From the NCBI GenBank assembly GCA_030063045.1, contig JAQSEB010000004.1, forward strand, positions 806,001 through 870,000: DNA of 64,000 bases. The letters run 5' to 3'. The stretch is from Pratylenchus scribneri (Eukaryota; Nematoda; Chromadorea; Rhabditida; Pratylenchidae). The position numbers and the translations under genes were made by a program. How positions within the stretch are numbered: position 1 is the first letter of the stretch; each line of letters opens with the position of its first letter. This document shows, one piece after another, positions 41,135-51,600 of the stretch. Below the pieces are notes generated by a model. That model saw nothing but the letters and a program-made list of their open reading frames with translations, was not told the origin of the DNA and made no database searches.

Positions 41135-42304
41135 ATGGCTCACCATCAAAACAATCCTCTCCAACAAAACAATGAAATTAAGCAACAAATTATCGATGCT
41201 CTGGTGAACACTAATCAATTTTGGGCTGGAAATGATGATGCTGTTCGGACTGCTCGCCAGAACATCAATGATGACGTGTATCAAGCGATCCGTCAAATTC
41301 TTCTTTTGCGACAGAATGACATCGATCGTAAGAATCTTGATTCTCTATAAAAAATAAAGCACTAATGGAACATTTGCCCCAAAAATATATTCCTTAAATT
41401 TTTTAATATTAAAGGTGTTCGCGCCGTTTACCGCGCTATGCATTACTCACAAAATGTCTTGGGCATTCGTGCTAACATTGCCAGCATGAACAAGCGGGAC
41501 ATTCTGGATCTCAGTGGACTGCAACAACAGGAATGTGTGGCCCTTCAAGGTGAAGCTATTGGACAGGAGAATTTGGATGAGGTCATGGCTCGTCTTGCCG
41601 GTGGCGTCTTTTTCCGTCTTCGTAAACGTCTCACCCTGGGTATGTTAACTTGGCCAAGTTAAACTTCTTTAAGATTCCCCAACACCCAACCCCTAGCCCA
41701 GAGTTCTCAGATTAATTTTCAATTAATTCAGTAAAAAGGGGGCATTTTGGAGCTATATTCGAAAATTCCCACTTTTTAAGGAAAATTCGCCCCCAAAATG
41801 CCAACTTTTTAAGGAAAATTCGCCCCCAAAATGCCAACTTTTTAAGGAAAATTCGCCCCCAAAATGACAACTTTTTAAGGAAAATTCGCCCCCACTCCCA
41901 ATTGCCTCCAAACCTCCCTTTTTTATTAAAGGTATCAAAAAATGAAAAAATGGTCAAATTGCCAAAGGGAGCAATTATAGGGGGCATCTCGCATCTCCGC
42001 ACGGTAGTCAAAAAAGAGGATATCCTAAAAAGGGGGAATGCCATTCGGCGGGAGGTTATTTGAAAGCCCTGCTATTGCCCCTAAATCCATGCCTGCCCCT
42101 AAACCTAACCCTAATCTCTAAACCAAAAACATGCTTTGCGGCATTATATCCTTTTCGACATTTTCAATCTCTTTTCGGCAAATCAATTATTTTCGATTAA
42201 TTATTATCCCCATATTTGAAAATTCCCAATATTTTAAGAATAATAATAATTGTTTGTCTTTTTAAGTCGAGGTTCTTCGCTTGCAAATGAATTATTGGCC
42301 ATAA
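41135..42304 (+). CDS. Hypothetical small protein (about 150 aa)
   Basis: Not recognised. Exon 1 starts MAHHQNNPLQQNNEIKQQ and ends at a GTAAGA donor. Exon 2 carries VRAVYRAMHYSQNVLGIRAN, DILDLSGLQQQECVALQGE and VMARLAGGVFFRLRKRLTL. Exon 3 (42267-42304) adds VEVLRLQMNYWP and a stop. Splice phases agree throughout. The protein is helical and Gln/Asn-rich at the N-terminus, with no signal peptide or membrane segment. Codon use is more GC-rich and even than in nearby DNA, which supports real coding. Its second intron holds a short tandem repeat. It may be a lineage-restricted nematode protein. Confidence 0.65.
41755..41893 (+). repeat. Short tandem repeat, four 33-bp units
   Basis: Four copies of TTTTTAAGGAAAATTCGCCC plus CCAAAATGCCAAC, with one A-for-C variant. 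It lies in intron 2 of the gene at 41.1 kb. Confidence 0.9.
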
Positions 42305-42376
42305 TTCGGGCATTGGTCATATGCATGGACATGGAAATGGAAAAATGGATGAAATGAGGATTTTTATTTTTAAAGA

Positions 42377-42566
42377 TTAAGAACCAGCGGGGCAAGCCCG
42401 CTGGTTCTTAAAGCGGTGACGGAAGGAATACGTGGGGAAGATGTGGGGAAAGCGCTATCGCGCTTTAATAGATTCCTAGAAGGGTTATATGACATTTCAG
42501 AATCCATTTCCCACTTTTCTGATCAAAATTCATCGCGCACAACCGGTTTAAATCTTTAAACCGGTT
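42377..42566. repeat. Cluster of three perfect hairpins
   Basis: First, a 15-bp stem with a 5-nt loop (42377-42411, arms TTAAGAACCAGCGGG). Second, AAAGCGC-TATC-GCGCTTT near 42448-42465. Third, 12-bp arms AACCGGTTTAAA around two bases (42541-42566). A tRNA-like sequence follows within 70 bp. Together they may be the end of a non-autonomous mobile element. Confidence 0.65.
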
Positions 42567-42629
42567 TAATTCGCAAAATAAACCTCAAATTCGTAATCCC
42601 CATCATCGAAAACCTCTAAAAAAATTATT

Positions 42630-42700
42630 GGCCTTTGGTGGGATTCGAACCCGCGACCTATGCTAACTCCCTCCATCTTAACCATTCGACCACGAGGGAA
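42630..42700 (-). repeat. tRNA-like sequence (SINE or tRNA pseudogene)
   Basis: Reverse strand: A-box-like TGGTCGAATGGTTAAGATGG and a strong B-box GGTTCGAATCCCACC. The 5' flank TTCCCTC does not pair with the 3' flank CAAAGGCC, and the T-stem has a mismatch, so a working tRNA is not called. Confidence 0.5.
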
Positions 42701-43998
42701 AAAATGCAGACTTGGCCACAAAGTATCGAACAAAAGTACCCTTCATTTTGAGTTTAGACCCCATAAACCATATATCATTCGAAAGCTGAGATTCTCAAGA
42801 TGATTCCTGTCTCCCGGCCTAAAACCGTAAAATCAAAAGGAAAAAAGTTTTACCTGAGCAAACCGAAAAAGTTCAATTTTTTAAACCGGTTTTTGGCTAA
42901 TATCTCGAAACCGAAAAATGATTTTGAAAAAGTTGAAATTTTCTGGTATGTCCCATCTATAAGGGAAATTTTTAAAAAAAAAGATCTCGGAAATTGACCG
43001 TCTAGATTTTGCAAACTTGAAAAGAATTAACGTAACTCAAATTTTTTATATATATATATAATATTTGATTTAAAATAACACATATTTTTAATAATCAAAC
43101 AAACATATTTCATATATCATAAACATGAATGGATTAAAAAATGAATAATTGATTTCTTTATTGAATTTTTAAATGTTTTTTTTTCTCGAAGACAAAGATG
43201 AAGGAAGTGTTTTGACAGAGTTGAGGGTGTTCGAATTCCAAATCCCCCATTCCACATATTTTTGGTCCTTCTTCACTGGCGGTGGCAGAAATAAAATTGA
43301 TGGAAATTTGTCGATTCCACTAATTCCGTATATTCTAAAGCCATATTAGAGTATTGCCCAAAATTATGAGCATAATTTACTCCTTTTCCACATACACTTC
43401 CCGCATTTATTCCAGATACATAAAACATAATAAATAAGAACTAGCCAAGATTAGTCATTTTTGGGGGAAATTCCTTTATTAGTAAAAATTGGATTTTTAT
43501 TCAAAAACACAAAAAAATTTTTTAAAAAGTGAACATTTTGCCTTTTTATGCATATTTTATTTATGAGCATTTTTCTCTATTTATATATGCATAACTATCT
43601 ATCCAGGTTTATTCATCAATCGTCATTCATAATCATTTTGATCAAATCAATTTTCTTCAAAAACATGTCCAAATGTTCGTTGAATTCTTCCTTGTCCTTT
43701 TTCAACGTTGCTGAAATATTTTTAAGGGATTTGATCGATTTTTAAATTTAAATGAGAATAATTATTCCATATAAAACACAAATCCAATCTCCAATCAAAA
43801 AAATGACAAAACTTTCGAAAGATAGTTGAATTAATGCCAAAAACTTTAAATCAGTAATCAGCTATTTTTTTTCTCATATTTTAATTTAAAAATATTTTAT
43901 GTTCTATATTAAAATTGTAAAAATTGGCATTGTTTCTTTCTTCTCGAATGAAGAGTTTACATTCAAATTTCTCTTCTTAAAATCGCTGCTACAAAAAT
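42701..43998. other. Intergenic, no gene supported
   Basis: AT-rich, with a TATATATA run near 43050. Forward frames at 42800 and 43548 have no recognisable domain. Confidence 0.5.
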
Positions 43999-44595
43999 TT
44001 AGTTTTTTGGAACAATTATTCTCATTTGTAAACTAAAATAAGAACCAAGGAGAATCCATTGTTTCAATTGAATGAATATATCATGATCATGGCCAAAGTG
44101 CATTTTACATTGTGCAATTAATTCATTTGCCTCTTTGCGATCAAAATGTGCAAAAAATTTGAATTTGTGATCATCATCAGTCAAACGCACTTTAGACTGT
44201 GTATAAAATTGTGCATAATATTCATCGTGCACGTCTTTTAAGTTATCGCTCTTGAACAATATTTCTGTAGCGAATAAGATTTCATAGATGGTTCGAATTC
44301 CTGTGTAAAAGTATTTTGTAAAAAAAAACAATTTTATTATGAATTAGACTGATTCTTTGATTCATATTCATGTATCTTTACTTTAGCTTAATTCCACTAT
44401 ATTTTCATTTAATATTTTCTTACTTTCCACACTGTCCGGAATTGGTCCTTGCATCATTAAATCGAATAAAAACTTTGGTACGTGTCCATAGCAAATCTCC
44501 TTTTTCGAGGCGGCATTAATGCTTTTAGTATCCAACTTATTCCGGCCAAATAATTTTAAAACTTTTTGCAAAATTGCTTTAGCAATTCTTTTCAT
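43999..44595 (-). CDS. Hypothetical protein (about 175 aa)
   Basis: Not recognised. Exon 1 (from ATG 44595) encodes a basic start, MKRIAKAILQKVLKLFGRNK, and VPKFLFDLMMQGPIPDSVES. Exon 2 encodes IRTIYEILFATEILFKSDN, DDDHKFKFFAHFDRKEANEL and FGHDHDIFIQLKQWILLGSY, ending at 43999. The join preserves frame only if the donor is GC (TTAA-GCTAAAG), a weak GC site; otherwise the two are separate frames. The first 15 residues could form an amphipathic helix. It might instead be a pseudogene fragment. Confidence 0.4.
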
Positions 44596-46345
44596 TATTC
44601 GATAAAGTAAATTTGATCTTAAAAAATTAAAATTCTAAATTACTTTAATAATGTTCGGTTCATTAACACTTAACCAAAAAAGTAATTCAGTCAGTTGAAG
44701 TGGAACAGGGAAGGAACGCCATTATAGAAAATTGAATGAATTTTTTGCACAAAAATATTTCTGGCATTTTTCCCATAACTTTTGAATGAATTATTCTTCG
44801 TCAAATAATCCTAATAAAATAAAAAATACCACAATTTTCTAAATGGATGAATGAATGGATGAATTTAATAAGGGACAAACCCTTTTTAAACCATTATAAA
44901 ATCCATTTTTCTTTCAATTTTACCACATAACCCATGAGGCCAATTCCCTGTGTGTGTGTGTTTCCACCCGGAATAAAATGGTTCGAATGCCCTCTTGGTG
45001 CCCGTCCTTGTACTGAAGCTGATCACATCTGATAAACCTTTAATAAAGAAATTCTGTGCTTTTCAAAGGCAATTTATTTGAATTCCAAAATCATTGAATT
45101 GGCGACGATACTTTGAATTGAAGAGAGACAATAATGGCCCGCCGATGAATTTGCTGGAATGGTTGGATAAGATTGTGCCTGCCCAGTCATGTGGGCCTGC
45201 ATTCCCAGAATTTGACTATAAAAACTTCAATTTATTAAAATTATCCACCATCTTTCACTTCCAATTCACAAATTCAAGGGGCGAAATAAACTTGGAAAAA
45301 TTAAAAAATAAATACATTTCTTTAAATTCATATTCTCCAATTTTTTTTAATTTTTAATAGGTAATTTTTGTCAAAATGCCCTTTTCCCAGAGATGACCAA
45401 TACATTCATTCATTCATTCATCGCCACAGCAGTAGCACAAATTTATCGACAAAAAAAATGGACCGGATTAAATTGCCAATTTTCCTCTCATCAGCCGTTC
45501 CCATCGCAGAACAAAAATAAACACAAAATATGGCCACACTGCCGTCGCCACTTTTTTGCCTTCCTAAAAAGAATAAAAAGGCGGAGCATCCGTCGAAATG
45601 AAATGACGGGATGGAATTAATGAAGGGGAAATGGAATTGACTGGGCCGATTGTATTGCACATTGGAATTGGATTGGGGGATATTCACTATGTGAGAATAA
45701 AATTAAAAAACAATGATGAAGCCATTCCATTCAATGTGAATATTATATGGCTTCCTCTCTGCCATTTTTGCTTTCTCGATCATTTCCCCAACAAAACATT
45801 TTAACCCCATTTTAGTAAGATGGGTCAAAGCTGATTTTAAACCGGGATTTTTGGTTTTAAAAATTTCGGTCATTCGGTTCTAAAAAAATGTTGCCGATTT
45901 TCGGTTTCTCCTATCTTCGGTTCTTTTAATCATTAATTTGCAATTTAAGTATTTTTTTTGTCAATCAACGGCAAATATGCCTTAAGGTTCTTTCCCTTTT
46001 GTCCTACTGTATACCCACACTTTTTGCATAATCCCCCTTCACCATCTATCAATCAAATATTGCCCAAATCCATATTTATAAACCAGCCCTTTTTCCTCTA
46101 CATTATTATCACATTTTCCCGCACAATTAATTTAGAATAATTTTAACTCGAATTTTCACCTTCGTTCATTGGGCCAATTGGGGGGGGGGGCGGGCTTATT
46201 TAGGTCTTCGCACAGCTTTTGCCCGAAACAACTTTTGCCCTAGATTGGGATTAATAAATTTCATCGACCGAAACCCAACTTTGACCAATCCTAATTTTTA
46301 ATCCTTTCCCTTCCTAATTATGCCAATTTCCCCTTGATCTTTTAG
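44596..46345. other. Gap with no firm gene
   Basis: Contains short forward frames (45094-45357, 45393-45620), a (GT)n tract near 44950 and a G10 run near 46180. Upstream exons of the 46.3-kb membrane protein may lie here, but I could not define them. Confidence 0.4.
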
Positions 46346-46771
46346 CATTTTTGTGTGAATATCCTAATCCCAATCCCAACAATGATCAGTGAATGGATTC
46401 TGTTGCCAATTTGGGCATTCATTGTTTGTTTGGTTGTGATGTGTTGCCTTACAATTTGTTGTTCCTGCTTTGCACTTTGCTGCTTTGGATGTTTTGTCCG
46501 CAAAAAGGAGCGCAAACCTTCTTGGGACAAAAATTCGGGTAAGAAGCAAATTTTTGGGCAAAATGCTAGGGTTTAGGATTATTCATCCCGAAAAAGGCTA
46601 AATTACGACTACATCGTAACTAATGTCAAATTTTTGCTACTTCGTTATTATGTTTCCTACTGTAGCAGCGACTGCCTATCGGCCATCCTATAGCGAGGGA
46701 AGCTCCGCGGCGGTGGGGAGGGGTCCGCCAGCCGACGGCGACTCTCGCTCTCGACTCGGCGCAGCGCACTG
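46346..46771 (+). CDS. Cys-rich single-pass membrane protein, 3' exons
   Basis: Not recognised. The first visible exon starts after a TTTTAG acceptor (frame CVNILIPIPTMISEW). It continues into a Cys-rich transmembrane segment (LPIWAFIVCLVVMCCLTICC) and a membrane-proximal CSCFALCCFGCFVRKKERK, likely palmitoylated. A GTAAGA donor near 46539 joins in phase to an exon after CTACTGTAG, giving ATAYRPSYSEGSSAAVGRG and a stop TGA. Either M at ISEWILL is the start or extracellular exons lie upstream. The 3' exon is unusually GC-rich for this window. Confidence 0.45.
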
Positions 46772-48404
46772 ATAAGGACGCCCCGAGGGGAGGAGGGGGA
46801 AAGGCGGAAGGAAGGAAGAAGGAAAAGTTCGAAAATGCCCGGGGCCAAGTTTCAATGCCTAAAACTTGTCCCTCTATAACTTTTTACCCACTGGGCCAAT
46901 TTTGCTCATCTATACCTTAATCAAAAGGGCATTCACGTGTGCATCTCGTGTACATAGAAAATTAATTAAATTTAAAATTTTAAAAAGTTCAGAGAGGGAA
47001 GTCAAAAATGGTAAATTAGCTTAAAAAAAAGTAAATTTACTCGATAAATAATTAAAAATGCAATTTGAACTTTACGAAAATTGGTGCAGTAAACAAAAGG
47101 ACGTTCGATTTCCTCCTTCCTTCCCCTTACCCCTCTACCTTCTTCACCCTCTTATCAGCTATTGATTTCCAAAATGGTAAAAATGGACAAAAATGAAGAA
47201 TTGAAAAGTAAAAATGAGGACTGTCAACAAAAAATGAGGGATTGTAAAGTGAAAATAAATTTAAAATGAATAAACAATTTAATTAAATTTAATTCAAGCA
47301 ATAATGTAAAGAAATGATGGATAAATATTAAAAAATATAACTTCGGAATTTACTAAATTTTTTCAATTTTTTTCTTACTCATTTGATTAAAATATATAAA
47401 GAATAAGCATTTCTTCAAATTTCCATAAATTTCATTTCAATTCGTACAAAACATTTCTCTTAACTTAACAAAAACAATCAATCGATAAAAACCGACGCTT
47501 TCCAATTTCATCATAATGTGGTTGGGGGCCGGCGGACCCCTCCCCTGCCCCTTACCTCTACCCCTCTCTTATCGATAACTGTCTCGACCAAATCATTCGT
47601 CATTTTAATACCCCCCTCCCCTCCCACTTGTTCATTGCACTTTTGGGAGCACGCCGCCGTTATTGATAAATTATGGCTGGGAGGAAATGGGGGAAACAAA
47701 AAAATTTGCATTGGACAAAACGGGGATCTTGTAAAAAAAAATTTGACTACTATAATGGGAAAATGGATGGAAAATACTTATTGAAAATGATTGTACGACT
47801 CAATGAGAGTCATTTTACTTATTATTATATTTACAATTCAAATATGGCTAAAGATTAAATTAATCTCAAAAACAATATGTTAAAAAAGTTTGGCATTTTA
47901 CCACATATATGTGGCATTTCCTCCAATTTTTAATCTCCTTTTTTCCCAAATTTATCACCTTTTTCCCCACATTTTGACTTACTTCACATTTTTATTTTCC
48001 ATAAATTTTTCATAGCTATGCCACTTTGCCAGACCATATGATCATAAAATTTTTAAAATTTGCCACATCATTTTGCCATATTTCCCCAACATGACCTTTG
48101 CCAAATTTTTGGCCTGACCTTTATGGTCACAATAAACCTAAAATCCTTTTTTCCCCCCAAATTTTGCCATTTTCCCACATTATGACATTACCCACATTTT
48201 ACACTTTTTTGACTTTTTTTGATTAATTTTTAACTATACTGCCTTTATTGGTCTAATTTTCCCCTAACATAATTTTCCCTGAATGACCATTTTGAGGCAG
48301 TTTTTCCAGTTTATCACTGCTAGACCAATTTTCTAATCCCTGTTAAAAAGTGAAAATTTCGAAAAATAAAAATATTATCTAATAAATTTTATATTAAATA
48401 GAGA
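46772..48404. other. AT-rich gap before the virus-like element
   Basis: Pyrimidine-rich blocks (CCTTACCCCTCTACC) recur near 47120 and 47540. The second is partly inverted relative to GGGGAGGGGTCCGCCAGCC at 46.72 kb. TTTTGCCA/CCACAT steps are frequent from 47.9 to 48.2 kb. The left end of the mobile element probably lies here or just downstream; no terminal repeat could be defined. Confidence 0.4.
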
Positions 48405-48408
48405 ATAA

Positions 48409-48590
48409 TTGATGGTTCATAAGATTTCATAATAACTATTCCCTTACTCTCTTTCGAAATTATTAATGATGACTCATAATATTTCGTAATAACTGTTTTT
48501 TTACCCATAAATAATGACTTGATATATTTCGTAATTTGTTCTTTTACCCCTTTTTCAGTTTTTACCCAATTTCGTAATTAGGTGTTCTCT
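48409..48590 (+). promoter_or_regulatory. Repeated promoter motif upstream of DNA polymerase
   Basis: Three to four diverged copies of a motif are seen: TTGATGGTTCATAAGATTTC, then AATGATGACTCATAATATTT with CGTAATAAC, then ATAATGACTTGATATATTTC with GTAATTTG. Each is followed by a TTTTTACCC-like stretch. The best copy carries the AP-1-type core TGACTCA. The same motif recurs at 61.5-61.7 kb. Confidence 0.55.
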
Positions 48591-48656
48591 ATTATTAATT
48601 ATTAATTAATACATTTTTAGATAAATTTACTTCAAATCTACAAAATAATTGAAAAT

Positions 48657-51600
48657 ATGGATGAAAACAATGTTTCAACACCTCAAAATATGCTGGATAT
48701 GGATATGCCTGTTTTGACACCCCAAAATGTGAACATGGATAATGGAAATGATGAAATGGAATTAATAAATAATGGAATTACTTCGACACCCAAAATGCCG
48801 TCGAAGGTAAGGGAATTTTTAATTTTTAATAAGTTTCAGGTAAAATATAATTTATCAATAAATTATAGTCTAATTTCAGGTAAAATATGTTCAAGTGGGC
48901 CATGGGAAAATCAGGCGAAAGCTGGATCGCGCAAGAGCAACGAGACGTCGCCTATTCCCAGCGAATGCACCACTTGACCCTCGAGATTTTAATGGGCCAG
49001 GCTGGGAATGCCTATCAATCGGTGAAGCTAATGCCGGCAGATTCTACAAGGGTGGGATTTTACAATAAAAATAATGAAAATAAAGTTTTATAGCAATCCG
49101 AATCAAAGGCATTTTCCTTCTTCTGAATATTTTGGTTGAACAACTCCAATTTAACTACCCGGAAGAAAGGATTAAAGCAATTTTCGGCAAAATGGTGGAA
49201 TGCCTCAAAAATACTGTTCATCAGAAGGGATTCAAGCCGCAGCATTATATTGTGGGCCTAAATTCGGAATTGATGGAAAGTGCTAAAAATCTCCATGTTC
49301 ATCAAATCGACGAAGACATTGCCGATATCCTCTTAAATTGGTTCATCAAAATCGACCAATCAGGAATGCTCAAACACCACAAGGACTCGCTGACCTTGCA
49401 ATCTTTTGAGATTGATATTTTGGCAATTGAATTGTGGAATGGACCGCAACAACAAAAATTCAATATCGGCAAGAAGAAGCAAAAACGGCACCCAGGAACT
49501 GGAGGCCCCATCAAATTTCGTCACAATATTAATTTGGACGCTATAATGGAAATTGACAACAATGACAACTATTGTCTTTTCCGCAGCTTTGAAATTCTCC
49601 GTCACAGAGCAACAATGAGCCGACAAAATTTTGCAGTATATAAGAAAAATGAAAAACGACAATCAAAGGATGTTCGAAGTCTAATGCTTGAATGTGGAAT
49701 TCCAAGGAACTTGAAAACATATTCGATTGAAGAATGGGGCGAGAAAATATGGGAATATTATCAGAAGAAACATCCAAATCTCTTTCGGCTCTTTGCTTTC
49801 CCGGAAATTGGCGAATTGAAGGTAGATATTTTTCTTTATTATTTGTTTATATTCTTTTAGCCCTTCTGGGCCAGCAAAAATGAACAATATGAGCAAGAGG
49901 AGCTTTGTGTTCTTTTCACAGAGAGGGAAAATGGAGGGCATTATGAACCAATTTTCTATCCTGGCAGACTTCTCGGTGAATCGAAAATTTATGATTTTGG
50001 GGTAAAATTCTTATTTAATTAACTTATTTATTAATATATTATCAGTGTTTGATGCCAATCAAGAATGCTTTTGAGCATGATTGGAATTGCGGCTTCAAAT
50101 GCAGAGAATGTGGCCGAGTAGGCTTAAATTTCAAAAAAAATAAATTATTTCTATTTTAGCTTGGTATTAAACATAGTGGAGGATGCCGCCCTGATGGAAT
50201 GGATCCAATTTGTTGCATTCATTGTCAAAAGACATTCGTTTCAAAAGATTGCTTTGATGAACACAAAAGAACAAAGAACATTCCATCTGGTCTTTCCAAA
50301 AGTGTCTGCGAAAAACATGTTCAATGCCCAACATGTGGCGACAAATATGTTGTTAAACAGCAAGAAAAGGATGGCAATAAGCATATTTGTGGGGAACGTT
50401 ACTGCAGAAGATGCAAAGGTAATTTTTTTAATTAACAAATTTAATAACAATATAGGCTATCATGGACCACGTCCTTGCTTCATCAAGCCATTTGAATATG
50501 AAGAAGGTCCTGAACGGCGATTTGTGATGTATGATGTGGAAACCACAACGGACTTGAAGCCAGAGCCAAATATTGCCCGTTTCAAGCATCAGGTAAATAC
50601 CAATTTAAATAAATTTATCTAATGGATTTAGGTTAATTTCATTTGGGCAATAGTCTTTTGTACAATGTGCCTGAAAGAAAAAATTTGGGACAAGAAATTG
50701 GAAAATGATTGCATCATATGTGGCAAATATCGTTCCTTCTCATGGTGTGTGGGCGATTTTACAAAGTCCGATTTTGATGTCAAATTTGTGACTCCAACGC
50801 CAATCAAGGATTTTGTTCAATGGCTTCTCAAATTTTGGAAAAAGAATCCAGAAAAGAAGAAAGGTAGGTAATCCTATTTGCCTAATACTCATTATTTTCT
50901 TATTAGGACCAAAAAACAATAAAAAATCCAAAACAATGGCTCGAAGAAATGCCAACAAGAAGGATAAATGCCGTCGTCAACCCAATCAATTTATTGATTT
51001 TGAAGCAGAACAAAGTGGAGAAGAAGCCGAATATTCCGACTATGAAGATGAAGAATCCACAATTGACAGGGAATTTATTGACGATGATATTGAAATGGAT
51101 GAAAATGAGGATTTGCCTCCAAATCCCTATTTGAATTCTGGCTTCTTTGAACGAATTGAGCAATCAAATTCTCCATCAATGGACCAACCGTGCTCTTCAA
51201 ACTCGATGACTGACCGGCAAATTCTTGAAAAAGTCTGGGCTCAATCTGAGGCACGAATGAGGGCACAAGGCATTATTCCATGGGATGAGCAGGAGATCAG
51301 AAAAGAAGAAGAAAGAAAAAGGAAATTGGCAGAAGAAGAAGAGAAAAAGAAGAAAAGGCTGGAAAGACGAAATATGAGGGAAATTGTGACCTATGTTTAT
51401 GCACATTATGGACAAAAATATGATCATGTAAGAAATAATTACAAATTAAATATCAATTTTCAGGTTTTTTCAATGTATGAACTTTTCCAAATGGGCTATT
51501 GCCCCAAAGTGATTATGCAAGGAAAACGTTTTTACCAAATTCAAGTCCGACGTCGCGGTGTCGTCACTCCAACAATTTTTCGTGACACGTAAGATACTTG

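Noticed and set aside
42630..42700. Functional tRNA gene
   Set aside because: A- and B-boxes are present but the acceptor arms do not pair and the T-stem has a mismatch.
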